Assembly: GCA_021793155.1 (NCBI GenBank)
Contig: JAJYTF010000027.1
Location: 1 to 64,000, forward strand
Direction: 5' to 3'
Length of the DNA stretch: 64,000 nt
Source of the DNA: Pseudomonadota bacterium
Lineage (GTDB): Bacteria > Pseudomonadota > Alphaproteobacteria > Rhodospirillales > Magnetospirillaceae
Shown: piece by piece, positions 45,602 to 55,695 of the stretch
Layout of the letters: each line of letters begins with the position of its first letter
Numbering within the stretch: the stretch's first letter is position 1
The notes under the pieces: generated by a model
Databases searched by the model: none
The model's input: only the letters and a program-made list of their open reading frames with translations
What the model was told of the DNA's origin: nothing
Program-made: the position numbers and the translations under genes

Positions 45602-47028
45602 GTCATGCTCCCTCGCGGCTCCAGTCTTTGGCTCATGAAGGTCGGATTTTTCGCCATGAGCTCGACGTAAATGGCAATACCGATGTCAAGCCATCGGCGC
45701 ATCAGATCGCAGTAATGATGGGTCGGCTGAGCCATGTCGCCATGCCGCGCATAGGACTCGTGATAACAACCTCCGGCGCAGACCGACCGGGCGTGACAGG
45801 TGCTGCAATTGTCTTCGGCGCGCTTCACGGCGTGATCCAGGAAATTGGCAATCCCGCCGCGGTCGACGCCGGTCGAGACATGGCCGAACAGCCCGGTGCC
45901 GCTCCCGGCGAAACGATGGCACAGGCTGATGCCGCCGTCGGCCTGCACGGCCAGAAGGTTAAGCCCCGCGCCGCACGGCAGCAGCTTGCTGTGACCGTGG
46001 TGCAGGACCGTCAGCAACTGGCTGATGTTCGAGAAACCGATGTCGCGCCCCTCGATCGCCGCATCCCGCCAGGCCACAGCCAGGGCCTCGAAGTCGGCAA
46101 AGACGCCCTGTGTCTCGGCCTCGTCGAGGCAGAATCCCGCCGGTGTCCCGGCGGTCACCGGGGCAAAGCCGACCTCGGCAAAACCGATGTCGTGTTTGAG
46201 ATGCCGGTGGATGCCGGGGACATCCCTCACCCCCGAGGTCAAGGTGACCCGTGCGCCGACCGGCCGCGCCCGATAGCGCTCCAGCAGCCGGCGGGCGTTC
46301 GCCGCTACCGCCTGATAGGTTCCCTTGCCGGTCCGGGTCCGCCGATTTAGGTCATGGACCGTTTGCGGCCCGTCCATGCTGACCGTGATCCCGAAGCGAT
46401 GCCGGGCCAGGAAGTCGATGACATCGTCGCTCAACAGCAAGGCATTCGTGGTCAGCGAATAGTCCACTTCCTTGCCGGCCAGCCCCGCCTGCTGGTCCGC
46501 ATAAGCGATCAATTCGCCGATCAGGGGAAGTGCCGTGAGCGGTTCGCCGCCGAAGAAGGTAATGTTGAGCCGCCGCCGATTTCCGGATTCGGCGATCAAC
46601 ATGTCGATCGCCAGGCGTCCATCCCTGGTCGACAGCTGCACTGCCTCGGCCGGCCGAGCCAGATCCGCCTTGTAGCAATAGTTGCAGGCAAGGTTGCAGC
46701 CGGTGGTGACGTTAAGCACCAAAGTTGACAATGCGCCCGCCGGAACCGGCGGTGGAGGGCGCCGGGCGGAGGTCTGCCCGGACGCCTGGAGCAGGTTGAT
46801 CGCACCGAGCTCCGCCAGCACCTCCTGCACTTGATCTCCGGCGAAGCCTGGGGACAAGGCGTCGACCAGCTGTTCGGTCGCACGCTCGCCATGACGGCAG
46901 AACTGGTCGAAAACCGCCCCTCCGAGATCGTCCAGTTCGAACAGGCCGGCCGACGGAACGTGGAAAAGGACCCGCCGACCGTCAACCCGGATTTCGCGAA
47001 AGCTGCCCGTATTCAAACGCCAGACCAT
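45598..47028 (-). CDS. qhpD: Radical SAM maturase of QhpC
   Basis: 476 residues. RiPP-recognition-like N-terminal part (1-95), SAM cluster CNLACNYC (Cys111, 115, 118), then SPASM-type C-terminal motif with [15 protein letters not shown] for auxiliary [4Fe-4S] clusters. It forms the three Cys-to-Asp/Glu thioether bridges in QhpC. It ends overlapping the qhpC start, 11 bases after qhpA. GG-rich proline spacer at 91-97 joins the two parts. Confidence 0.93.
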   Translation of the reverse strand: MVWRLNTGSFREIRVDGRRVLFHVPSAGLFELDDLGGAVFDQFCRHGERATEQLVDALSPGFAGDQVQEVLAELGAINLLQASGQTSARRPPPPVPAGALSTLVLNVTTGCNLACNYCYKADLARPAEAVQLSTRDGRLAIDMLIAESGNRRRLNITFFGGEPLTALPLIGELIAYADQQAGLAGKEVDYSLTTNALLLSDDVIDFLARHRFGITVSMDGPQTVHDLNRRTRTGKGTYQAVAANARRLLERYRARPVGARVTLTSGVRDVPGIHRHLKHDIGFAEVGFAPVTAGTPAGFCLDEAETQGVFADFEALAVAWRDAAIEGRDIGFSNISQLLTVLHHGHSKLLPCGAGLNLLAVQADGGISLCHRFAGSGTGLFGHVSTGVDRGGIANFLDHAVKRAEDNCSTCHARSVCAGGCYHESYARHGDMAQPTHHYCDLMRRWLDIGIAIYVELMAKNPTFMSQRLEPRGSMT

Positions 47029-47039
47029 GGAGCCACCTT

Positions 47040-48614
47040 CTAGCGGATCGGGGCGTCAACCCAACGCTGAGGCGCCACATACACATGTGCCGCCCCCTCG
47101 ACCATGGTCCCGGCATCGGCCACCGTGGCCTTCACCGAAAGATTGGCCGCGTTATCGTACCCGTTGCGTTTGGGATTGGGCCCGGCAGGGCCGGGCGTGA
47201 ACAGCCCGCTCGGCGCGATATGCCCTCCGAACTTGGCGTCGCCGTCCCTCGCCGCCGTCTCGTCGAAATTGGCCACCAGCCATTTGGCCGGCATCGGGCC
47301 GATACGAAGCGGCGCGCCATCGGCAGCTTTGGTGTATGCGATGGCCTCGAATTGGGAAAGCGCCGGAGCGATTGGTCCACCGTTGCCTCCCATGCGCGCA
47401 ACCGCAATCTCAGGCTCCACCTTGACCGCGCTCACCTTGTCGTAGACGACCAGGGCATTGGCGGATTCCGCTTTTCCCACGGCAACCATGCGCGCCCCCA
47501 ACGGCGCGTCCTTCGCCGCCGCGGCCAGGACGGTAACGGCGCCCGGTGTCGCCGACAGCACCTTTTCGACGGCGATGCCGGATCCGAGATTGACCGTCCC
47601 ATTCAGGCCGGAACCGATGACGGTAATCCTCGAAGGCTTGCCCAGCCGGATGAATGGCGGCTCTACGCCGGCGATCGCGTTGGCACCGCGCACGGCGACC
47701 ATATCGCCGCCGATACCGTCCTGCCCATCCAGGAACCAGCGGCCGCTCAGCCGATTGCCGTCGGTCGACAAGGCATAGACCTCGTGCATTTCTTCCCTGC
47801 CGAGCCTGACCGTACCGCGCCATTCGAAACCGGTGTAAACCACCGCGCTGCCTTGACCGGCAAGCTTGGTGCCATCGGCATAGGTAATCCTGTAGGCGAT
47901 GCTGTAGTGGTCATCACCCTTGGACCGGACCACGAGATCTCCGGCATAGTCGCCTTTTCCCGGACGATGCCCGGCCACCCGCCAAGATCCGGCAAGGTTC
48001 ACATGCTGGTGGGTCTGCCAGTCGGTCCACACCTTGGTCACCAGCGGCCATTTTGCACCCAACTTGGCCGGGATTTCGGTGGATGCCAGCTTCCACCATT
48101 CCCGATCCCGCGACGTGGCCACGTATTCGATATTCGGCCATTGACCCAGATGCATGTTGGCAAGCTTGAGCCACTCGCCTTTGTCGCGCCGTTCCAGACC
48201 GATCCGCGCATAGGTGTGGCAACTTGCGCACATGCCGGCCAGATCGGCGTCATCAGGGGCTTCGACCACGGCCCGGCGCTCAAGCGCATAACGGAATGGC
48301 GCCGCTTCCTCGGGCGCCAGCCCCTGGCGATCGGCCAGCCACTTGACCAGCGACGCCTCCTGCGCCGCGCTCAACTTCACCTGCTCGAACCGTTCCATCC
48401 GCGATATGGTCAGTTCCCAGCCTTCCGGCGTCTTGCGTTGCTCGGAGATGCGCTCGAACCCGCCCGATGGCGAAGCAGTGTGGCAGCGGGCGCAGGTTTC
48501 CTTGAGCAGCTTCGCGCCCAAGGGCTCCCCAGCCAGCGCCGGCGCATGCCGGCCAATGGTTGCAGCCGTCATAAGCGCGGCCGCTGCGGCGATCCGCCAC
48601 GAGATGAACTTCAT
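47040..48614 (-). CDS. qhpA: Quinohemoprotein amine dehydrogenase alpha subunit, dihaem
   Basis: 524 residues from the ATG at 48614 (GGGAGAC upstream). Signal peptide ending ALAG near residue 29, haem c sites CARCH (Cys41/44, His45) and CASCH (Cys129/132, His133), then Ig-like/beta domains to the C-terminus. Periplasmic; it takes electrons from the CTQ cofactor. It is the first qhp gene, 76 bases after the YCF48-like gene on the same strand, which makes co-transcription possible. Confidence 0.94.
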   Translation of the reverse strand: MKFISWRIAAAAALMTAATIGRHAPALAGEPLGAKLLKETCARCHTASPSGGFERISEQRKTPEGWELTISRMERFEQVKLSAAQEASLVKWLADRQGLAPEEAAPFRYALERRAVVEAPDDADLAGMCASCHTYARIGLERRDKGEWLKLANMHLGQWPNIEYVATSRDREWWKLASTEIPAKLGAKWPLVTKVWTDWQTHQHVNLAGSWRVAGHRPGKGDYAGDLVVRSKGDDHYSIAYRITYADGTKLAGQGSAVVYTGFEWRGTVRLGREEMHEVYALSTDGNRLSGRWFLDGQDGIGGDMVAVRGANAIAGVEPPFIRLGKPSRITVIGSGLNGTVNLGSGIAVEKVLSATPGAVTVLAAAAKDAPLGARMVAVGKAESANALVVYDKVSAVKVEPEIAVARMGGNGGPIAPALSQFEAIAYTKAADGAPLRIGPMPAKWLVANFDETAARDGDAKFGGHIAPSGLFTPGPAGPNPKRNGYDNAANLSVKATVADAGTMVEGAAHVYVAPQRWVDAPIR

Positions 48615-48690
48615 TCCGGTCTCCCTTACGCGAAGCCTTGACCCGCATTTCTCGTACGCGCTGGCCCGACGAAGGCCAGCTGCAACACCG

Positions 48691-49713
48691 TCATTCTGCA
48701 TGGCGCGATGTCTGCACCGGCCCAACCGGCATGGCTCCGCCGAGGATCCCGTCCGTCGAGGTGAAAATAAGCCGCCCCGCTTCCCCACCGATCACACCGG
48801 TCAGGTCCTTCTTGTCGGGCCGAAGCTGATCGTTCAGCTTGCTGCCGGTGGTTTCGCCCGTCACGACGTTGCCTTCCAGCCCGACACCGACGATCATTCC
48901 GCCAATATCGGCCAAGCCAGTGATGGAATCGGTGGCCCCGGAGGGCACCGACGCCCAGGTGTCGCCGCCATCCAGGCTCCGGTAGAGATTGCCGCGTAGG
49001 CCGGCGACGAACAGGCTGCCGTCCGCCGCGGCCACACCGGTCCAGAAGGTACCCTTGTACCCGCTGGCAAGATACCTCCAGGTCGCTCCCTGGTCCGTCG
49101 ACCTGAGGACGGTGCCCTGCTCGCCCGCCACGTAAAGCGCACCTTTGGGATCGCCGAATATCTTCATCAAGTTGCGATCCGCCCTCTTGCTGCCGGGCGG
49201 CGGCGGCAGCTTGATCGGCGTCCAGTTGCGACCGCCATCCGCCGTTTTCAGGAACAGCGACCACAAGCCGACGGCAAATCCGTCGTTCTGGTTGCGGAAC
49301 ATGACCGAAAACAGCGGCTGGTCGACGGGGGTATCGACCCTTTGCAATTGCCAGCTTTCTCCCCCGTCCATGGTCGCGATGATCACCCCCCATTGCCCCA
49401 CCGCCCAACCGTGGTCGGCATCGACGAAATTCACCGCGGTCAAGGTCGATGAAACCGGGACGGACTTGGCCTGGCGGAATGTCTTGCCGCCGTCGTCGGA
49501 GAGCAGGACGATTCCCAATTCGCCCACCGCCACCAAGCGCTGGCCGGCGCGAGCCACGCCCAGCAGCATGGAATGGGTTGGATCCTCCCAGTGCCTGGCC
49601 GGCACCGGCACGAGATGCCCGTCCGGTCCCGTCTGCACCGGCTGGAAGGGCCCGGCCAACGCCGAAGAGGTTTGAACGATAAGGGCCACGGCCGCCAAGA
49701 TCATCCAGCGCAT
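48691..49713 (-). CDS. YCF48-like beta-propeller protein
   Basis: 340 residues from the ATG at 49713. Signal peptide (LAAVALIVQTSSALAG, cleavage near 21), then repeated blades with DGGKTFR, DGGESWQ, DGGRNWT, DQGATWRY and DGGDTWAS, the asp-box style of YCF48/HCF136 proteins. Periplasmic. It is the last of the DUF1329-DUF1302-MMPL-YCF48 set, which appears together in many proteobacteria near hydrophobic substrate or alcohol use genes. 17 bases after the MMPL gene. Confidence 0.87.
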   Translation of the reverse strand: MRWMILAAVALIVQTSSALAGPFQPVQTGPDGHLVPVPARHWEDPTHSMLLGVARAGQRLVAVGELGIVLLSDDGGKTFRQAKSVPVSSTLTAVNFVDADHGWAVGQWGVIIATMDGGESWQLQRVDTPVDQPLFSVMFRNQNDGFAVGLWSLFLKTADGGRNWTPIKLPPPPGSKRADRNLMKIFGDPKGALYVAGEQGTVLRSTDQGATWRYLASGYKGTFWTGVAAADGSLFVAGLRGNLYRSLDGGDTWASVPSGATDSITGLADIGGMIVGVGLEGNVVTGETTGSKLNDQLRPDKKDLTGVIGGEAGRLIFTSTDGILGGAMPVGPVQTSRHAE

Positions 49714-49730
49714 CGTTCGGGTTCCCTTTT

Positions 49731-52112
49731 TCAATGGTTGAACAACGAGGCCGCTCTGGCCGGTTGTTTGCGGGGGAAGAAGCGCTCCAGGACGACGGCA
49801 AGGGCGGGCAGCGCGGTCATCGCCATGACCAGGTTGACGATGAACATGAATGCCAGCAGCTTGCCCATATCGGCCTGGAATTTCAGGGTCGAGAAGCTCC
49901 AGGTGGCGACCCCGATGGCTAGGGTGATTGCCGTGAAAATCGTCGCCACGCCAACTTCCTGAATGGAATGCTCCATTGCCGCAGCAATATTCTTGCCCTG
50001 GGCAAGGTGCAATTGGAGGCGATTGTAAATATAGAACGCGTAATCGACGCCGATCCCCACGGCCAGGACCATCACAGGCAATGTCGCGACGGTCAAACCG
50101 ATCTCCAGCTCCTTCATGAACCAATATCCTATGAATGTTGCAACCGTTAGCGGAAGACAACATGCAATCATCGCCCTTATATCACGATAGGCAATGAATA
50201 CCAGAGCCAGTATTGCCAAATATACATTGATCATCATTGGCAATTCACTTTTAGCCACTTCGTCGTTTGTCGCCGCCAACACACCTGCATTGCCAGCCGC
50301 CAGGCGGATATTTATCCCATCGACATGATTGTCGTGGCGGTAGCGTTTCACGGCGTCGATCGCCCGATTGATGGTGGTCGCCTTGTGGTCGGTCAGGTAC
50401 AGGTGGACTGCGGTCATGCTGCAATCCTTGTTCATATACCCGCGGACCCGCCCGATTTCGGCGCTCAGCGCGCCATAATTGGTCGGATCGATCGGCACCA
50501 CCGCCATCTTGGGATTGCCCTCGTTGTACCCCTCGCTGTAATTGCGCAGCATTCCGGCATAGGATGCCACCGACACCACGCCCGGGATGGTCCGCACGGC
50601 CGTGTCAAAATTGTCCTCGAACAATCCGACACGCGGATCTCCGCAGGAATCCGGCTTGGCCTCGAAGACGATGGAAAGCCAATCCAGCCCGATATCGTAG
50701 GCGCCGGCAATCGCCACCGCGTCCAGATTGAATCGTGAGTCGGCCCGCAGCTCAGGCGCGCCGGGCTGAATGGTGCCGACGATACGATCCCGGCTTTCCC
50801 ACATCGACAGGCCGAACACCACGGCCACCAGAGCGACCGTTATGTAGGCGTTGCGCGGCTCGGCGATATGGGACAGGGCCCGCAGCCAGACGGAACGCGC
50901 CTCTCGCTTGGCAAGGGCTCGATCCGCATATTCCTTGGTGAAATTGAAGAACGACGCGGCGACGGGCAGCATCACCAGATTGGTAATGATCTTGTAGCCG
51001 ACACCGAGCGAGGCGGTAATCGAAAGCTCGCGCACCATGGGAATGGGAATGAGCAGCAGCGTGATGAAGGACACGAAGGCGGTGATCAGCGCCAATGTTC
51101 CCGGCACCAGAAGACCGCTGAAGCTTGCTCGGGCCGCCTCGTGCGAGCTTCGCCCCAGGGAGAGCTCGCGAACGATGTAATTGATCTGTTGGATGCCGTG
51201 CGACACTCCGATGGAAAAGACCAGAAAGGGCACCAATACCGCCAGAGGATCGAGACCGAAGCCCAGCAAGCGCAACGTGCCAAATTGCCAGACTAGGGAT
51301 GTCAGCGAGCAGGCTATAGGAAGTATCGTGAAGCGAATTGAATGGCAGTACCAGTAGACGGCCAGCGCCGTAAGCAGTAATGCGATCGCACAGAAGACGA
51401 TGACGCTGGATGCTCCATCGGCGATGTCGCCGATCTGCTTGGAGAAGCCGATGATTTCGACTTCGTAATTGGCATCTTCGAATGGCTTTCTAAGGTTCCC
51501 TTCAAGAACGCGATTGAACTTGATGTAGTCGAGCTTCTCGCCCTGAGCATCCCGTTCATTGAGGTCGGCGGTAATCATCGCGCTGGTTTCGTCGCGTGAC
51601 ACCAGGGTCCCGATATAGCCGCCCGCCATGGTGGATTCGCGGACCTTGGCGATGACCTGGGGGGTCAGCGCGGCGGGAATGATGGTGCCGGGAATGACCG
51701 GCTCGGCACGGAAACCGTCTTCGGTGATCTCGTTGACGAAGCTGTTGGGCGTCCACAGCGATTGTACGCCGAGCTTATCCACATTAGGCAGGAAGCTTAC
51801 CGCTTGGGTAACGCGATAGAGGCGGGACAGCCCGTCTCGCGTCCAGATCGTTCCTTTCCTTGCCTTGACGACGACAGTAATCCGGTTGGCGCCAAAAAGG
51901 TCGTTTTTGTATTTTTGGAAGGTTCTGCTGTATTCGTGCCCGATCGGAATTTGCTTTTCAAACCCAGCCTGCATCTTGAGCTGAGTTGCAAAAAAACCCA
52001 TCACCAGGGTGAAGGTGATAAGGACGGCGAGTGTCAGCCGGCGATGACCAAAGAAAAAGTCCTCTAACCTTCTGACCAGTCGAGCTAAGCTGAACCTCTT
52101 TTCCAAAGCCAT
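49731..52112 (-). CDS. MMPL/RND family exporter
   Basis: 793 residues, about 12 membrane helices in two RND halves, each with a periplasmic loop (about 40-220 and 430-620). Conserved helices FSIGVSHGIQQINYIV and AVGIGVDYAFYIYNRL carry the Asp/Gly pattern of MMPL pumps. It would use proton motive force to move lipid or hydrophobic solutes. Flanked by DUF1302 and YCF48-like genes with short spacing, so part of one export-related module. Substrate unknown. Confidence 0.88.
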   Translation of the reverse strand: MALEKRFSLARLVRRLEDFFFGHRRLTLAVLITFTLVMGFFATQLKMQAGFEKQIPIGHEYSRTFQKYKNDLFGANRITVVVKARKGTIWTRDGLSRLYRVTQAVSFLPNVDKLGVQSLWTPNSFVNEITEDGFRAEPVIPGTIIPAALTPQVIAKVRESTMAGGYIGTLVSRDETSAMITADLNERDAQGEKLDYIKFNRVLEGNLRKPFEDANYEVEIIGFSKQIGDIADGASSVIVFCAIALLLTALAVYWYCHSIRFTILPIACSLTSLVWQFGTLRLLGFGLDPLAVLVPFLVFSIGVSHGIQQINYIVRELSLGRSSHEAARASFSGLLVPGTLALITAFVSFITLLLIPIPMVRELSITASLGVGYKIITNLVMLPVAASFFNFTKEYADRALAKREARSVWLRALSHIAEPRNAYITVALVAVVFGLSMWESRDRIVGTIQPGAPELRADSRFNLDAVAIAGAYDIGLDWLSIVFEAKPDSCGDPRVGLFEDNFDTAVRTIPGVVSVASYAGMLRNYSEGYNEGNPKMAVVPIDPTNYGALSAEIGRVRGYMNKDCSMTAVHLYLTDHKATTINRAIDAVKRYRHDNHVDGINIRLAAGNAGVLAATNDEVAKSELPMMINVYLAILALVFIAYRDIRAMIACCLPLTVATFIGYWFMKELEIGLTVATLPVMVLAVGIGVDYAFYIYNRLQLHLAQGKNIAAAMEHSIQEVGVATIFTAITLAIGVATWSFSTLKFQADMGKLLAFMFIVNLVMAMTALPALAVVLERFFPRKQPARAASLFNH

Positions 52113-52188
52113 GTCCCTCTTTGGTCATTACCGCGGAAAGAAGCCGGGATGACCATTTCCCGGCTTCTTCACAGGTTCGTTTCCTTAA

Positions 52189-53931
52189 CTAGAAGTTCCT
52201 CGTCACGAAGAGACCGACGTTATCGCGATCCATGTACGGATTGGCGATCGGCCCACCGCCGAAGAAGTGCGTGAAGTTGACGCCCGCCTGCCAAACCGCT
52301 GGGTTTTGGTTGAAATAGCAGTAGAAGTTGACCGACTTGGTGCCTTGTTCGTAATTCGCGTAGAAATTCGGCGTATATCCATACAACCCGGCAGAGAAGG
52401 TCACGCCGGGATTGACCTGCCAACCTGGAATGATGCTGCCGTCATAGACAACGTTGTAGTCAATCACCAGGCCGGCCGAGTTCGCGGTGCCTTGCGTTCC
52501 CTGGACGGTGTATCCAAGGGCAGAATTATACTGCTGCCAGGCGTAGAGGCCGGACTGATACCCCTGGACGACCGGAACGCCGTCCATCGTGCGGGTGACC
52601 AGACCATTGGCGCTGACGCCCGGATAATAGATCCAGGTGCCTTCGACCGTCAGTGTTCCGGTATCCGCCTTGATATAGTTGAGCACCGGATAATCGCTCG
52701 GGGTCATGGCAAGCAGGCCGACCACGTCGGTCTGGAACTTCTGCATATCCTGCCACTGTTGACAATTGACACCGCCGATGCCGTTGGTGTTGGCATCCAG
52801 AGGCCCGCCCGGTCCAAAGCAGCCGGTGAGCGAGACCGCGTCTTTCGGCCGGTACGACGATTCGGCACCGATCGCCCAATCGCCCAGCGGGAAATTGGCG
52901 CTGATGCCGTAAAGCTGGCGATTCTCGAGGTATTTCCATGCCGTCGCGCCATCCGCCAGATCCAACAGGTTCGGCGTCTTGTCGTGATAGTTCTCGAAAT
53001 AGACGCCGAGGTCCAACTCGGTATGCGGCGGCTTGTAGTGAAAATTGACGCCGAACTGGCCTTGCTGGTTGGCCAATTCGTCGTGCCCTTGAGGCACCGC
53101 GTAGGCGTTCGGCCCCAATCCGGCCAGATTGAAGTTGTTGGGATTGAGAAGGATGGGCAACGCGCCCTTGCCGAAATTATTGGTTATCGACCAGAACGTT
53201 CCCACCGGTGGGAAGAAGTCGCGGTTCCAACCGAACTGGTAATAGGCTTCGGCGCTGAGCCCCCGGGCGATATCTTGAGCAAAGCTGACCATCGGCGACG
53301 GCAGCACCGCTTCCTTGAGCTGCGTCCCGGGGATCAGCAGCCTTTGGATATCGAGGGCATTGGTGGCATTGATACCACCTTGGGCAAACAGGCTTTCGCC
53401 CCAGTTGATGACCTGGTTGCCAACCCGCACATGACCGTGCTCGCCGCCGATGTCATAATCTTTGCTGCCCCACAGGTCCAATAATTGCCAGTTGTCGACA
53501 GCCCATTTCTTGGCCGATTCGGACAGCGGCGTATAATCGGTGTTGGCGGCCGCAAAATCATAGAAGCCGGTGCCCCGCCCCATGAACTTGTAGCCATCGG
53601 AGTTGGTCAGCAGAAGCTCGGTGGTGCCTTTCAGATAGCCGGCATAGGGCTGCCCGGCCCGATAGTTCAGGTTACCGTTCTGCCCGTTCGCCCACTGTGC
53701 GGTATTGGCGCTGCGTCCGCAGGAGCCGCTGTCGCCCCCGGCATTCGGATCGCCGGTCAGCGAGCAGGACGGATTTTCCGTACGAATGGCGGTACCGGCA
53801 GTGATCTGTGTGTCCCAGGAGGCATGAACATTGCCGACGTCGAAATCAATCGCCCGTGCGTGGCCGGAATAAAGTGCGAGACTGCCAGCGATGCTACATA
53901 TTGGAACGAGTTTTTTCAAGATTTTGCGCAT
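52189..53931 (-). CDS. DUF1302 outer-membrane protein
   Basis: 580 residues: signal peptide ending SGHARA near residue 27, then a predicted barrel rich in Asn, Tyr, Gly and Trp, with WDTQITAGTAIRTE at the start, ending in terminal Phe (VTRNF). The family is DUF1302, outer membrane channels of unknown cargo that pair with DUF1329. A 76-base gap leads to the MMPL gene. Confidence 0.85.
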   Translation of the reverse strand: MRKILKKLVPICSIAGSLALYSGHARAIDFDVGNVHASWDTQITAGTAIRTENPSCSLTGDPNAGGDSGSCGRSANTAQWANGQNGNLNYRAGQPYAGYLKGTTELLLTNSDGYKFMGRGTGFYDFAAANTDYTPLSESAKKWAVDNWQLLDLWGSKDYDIGGEHGHVRVGNQVINWGESLFAQGGINATNALDIQRLLIPGTQLKEAVLPSPMVSFAQDIARGLSAEAYYQFGWNRDFFPPVGTFWSITNNFGKGALPILLNPNNFNLAGLGPNAYAVPQGHDELANQQGQFGVNFHYKPPHTELDLGVYFENYHDKTPNLLDLADGATAWKYLENRQLYGISANFPLGDWAIGAESSYRPKDAVSLTGCFGPGGPLDANTNGIGGVNCQQWQDMQKFQTDVVGLLAMTPSDYPVLNYIKADTGTLTVEGTWIYYPGVSANGLVTRTMDGVPVVQGYQSGLYAWQQYNSALGYTVQGTQGTANSAGLVIDYNVVYDGSIIPGWQVNPGVTFSAGLYGYTPNFYANYEQGTKSVNFYCYFNQNPAVWQAGVNFTHFFGGGPIANPYMDRDNVGLFVTRNF

Positions 53932-54049
53932 AGTCTTCCAACCCCTGCGTGGATTATCCCCAGGATGCTTGAATCCGTGCTGACAACTTGCTCACCGGGC
54001 CGCCGTCCAGGTTGTGCGCCGGCCCATCATGGCGAGTTCGAGAGAGCAG

Positions 54050-55372
54050 TTATCTTTCGCTGACCGACCGTAGCGTTTCCGACGAATAGTATTCGTCAGT
54101 GAAGTGCGCATCACCGGTCGATTCGGGAAGCCATTTCATGTCTTCTGTCTGACCCAGTTCGGCCTGGTCAAAGACATAACGGCCATTAAGCAGGTCGTAC
54201 TGCACGAAAGCTTCGCTGTCGCAGGTACCCAATTCCCAGATCGGCATGGAAAAGCCCTCGCGGACCTTCCAAAGCCGCCCCTGGGCGTCGTAATCTTCAC
54301 CGGCCAATGCCAGGAAGCTATCCTCGTCGAAGTAAATGACTTTCTTCGGCGCCACATGGCGGGCATCGGCTTTTACCGTGCCTTCGACCACCCACACGCG
54401 ATGAAGCTCATAGTGGCGAGCATCAGGGTTGATGAACTTGTCTTGAGCAACATCGTGGAATTTCTTATGGAAGTCATAAATTCCGAACGAGTGATAAGGA
54501 ACGTAGAGTTCCTTCTTGCCGACGATCTTCCAGTCGAACCGGTCGATCGGGCCATTGAACAGCCACGGCTCATCCAACGTGTAGTTGTTTTCGAAGCCGA
54601 TTTGCGGCGCATCGTATCCATAGGTCGGCATCCTTCGGACGCGGCGCTGACCCGGGAAATAATAATACGTTTCTGACGGGTCCTTCATATAGTAACGCTG
54701 AACGATAGCCTGACCCGCAAGAGCAGGAGGATTGTCGTACCGGAAATAAATTCCGTAAAGCAGCCCGCCATTGTCTGAAGCTTGATGCTGGCCCTTTCCC
54801 CCCCAGGGGAAAAAGATACTCTGCGGCCCACTCGTGGCAATCCAGTCGGTACTGCCGGGCCGCGGCGAGACCGCCGTGGTCGTGGTCGGCCAGAAAATCC
54901 CGACACCACGGTAACGCGTCTCGAAATTCCACAGGACCTGGGCGCCATTCTTTGGATCGGGGAACGGAATGCCCGGCAAGACGGCGTCCTGGAGATAATT
55001 GCCCGTCGGATCAAGCTTCGCCATCGTGGCGTTCTGCTTGGTGTTCGCCTGGATCCAATCGGGGTAGCCGCAGTCCCGATGGGTCGGATAGACATCCATG
55101 CGGTAGTCCGGCTTCTCCTTGAACAAGGCAAGCTGGCCTGCCGTCAGCTTATCCGCATACTGACTGACGTTCGCGGCAGTAATGGAGAAGAGCGGCTTGT
55201 CACCCTTGAATTTCCAATAGTCGCCGCGCGTCTTGTTGGCGGCCCAGCCTGGCTCCGGGGTGGCCGGGCCGCTGAACGCCGGAACGGCGTCCTGCGCAGC
55301 GACGGTCGTGCCCATAGCCATGGCCAGTAAAATCGCGCCTGTCACTCCTATAAGTCGATTCGATGAGCGCAT
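54050..55372 (-). CDS. DUF1329 periplasmic protein
   Basis: 440 residues from the ATG at 55372 (GAGAGGAA upstream). Signal peptide LLAMAMGTTVAAQD, then a LolA-like fold with segments such as FPWGGKGQHQ, FPGQRRVRRMPTYGYD and FDWKIVGKKELYVPYHSF, the DUF1329 signature. Proposed shuttle of a hydrophobic or lipid-like molecule. First gene of the minus-strand run; its divergent promoter region holds the palindrome. Confidence 0.87.
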   Translation of the reverse strand: MRSSNRLIGVTGAILLAMAMGTTVAAQDAVPAFSGPATPEPGWAANKTRGDYWKFKGDKPLFSITAANVSQYADKLTAGQLALFKEKPDYRMDVYPTHRDCGYPDWIQANTKQNATMAKLDPTGNYLQDAVLPGIPFPDPKNGAQVLWNFETRYRGVGIFWPTTTTAVSPRPGSTDWIATSGPQSIFFPWGGKGQHQASDNGGLLYGIYFRYDNPPALAGQAIVQRYYMKDPSETYYYFPGQRRVRRMPTYGYDAPQIGFENNYTLDEPWLFNGPIDRFDWKIVGKKELYVPYHSFGIYDFHKKFHDVAQDKFINPDARHYELHRVWVVEGTVKADARHVAPKKVIYFDEDSFLALAGEDYDAQGRLWKVREGFSMPIWELGTCDSEAFVQYDLLNGRYVFDQAELGQTEDMKWLPESTGDAHFTDEYYSSETLRSVSER

Positions 55373-55557
55373 TATCGTTCCTCTCTTGTTCACTTCCCTG
55401 ATGCAGGAATTTTTGTTCCATACCTGCATTCCCTGGTCGTTGTTTTATAGTTATTAAAAAACGCTTTGCGGTTTTGTTGTTCCCGCGCATGCATCGTTCT
55501 TGTACAATTTTAAAACCGACCCTATTACTCCATACCAGTAGTGCCGCCACAATAGAA

Positions 55558-55573
55558 TAACCAAATCTGGTTA
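55558..55573. promoter_or_regulatory. Palindromic operator candidate, copy 2
   Basis: TAACCAAATCTGGTTA, identical to the site at 36191, with 18 bases identical including the upstream AA. It lies in the 323-base divergent region between DUF1329 (start 55372) and the response regulator (start 55696), well placed to control both. Confidence 0.6.
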
Positions 55574-55695
55574 GCCCCATCCCCCTCGGATGACAGTTGC
55601 GTTGTGGTTCGCAAAAACGCCAAGCTATACAGATGGCGCGACGGATTGCTGGCGTCACCGGTGCATTTCTTGCAACTTGGAAAGGTTTGCCGCTG

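Noticed and set aside
47085-48641. 518-codon open frame on the plus strand
   Set aside because: Antisense to qhpA; the minus strand has signal peptide and two haem motifs.
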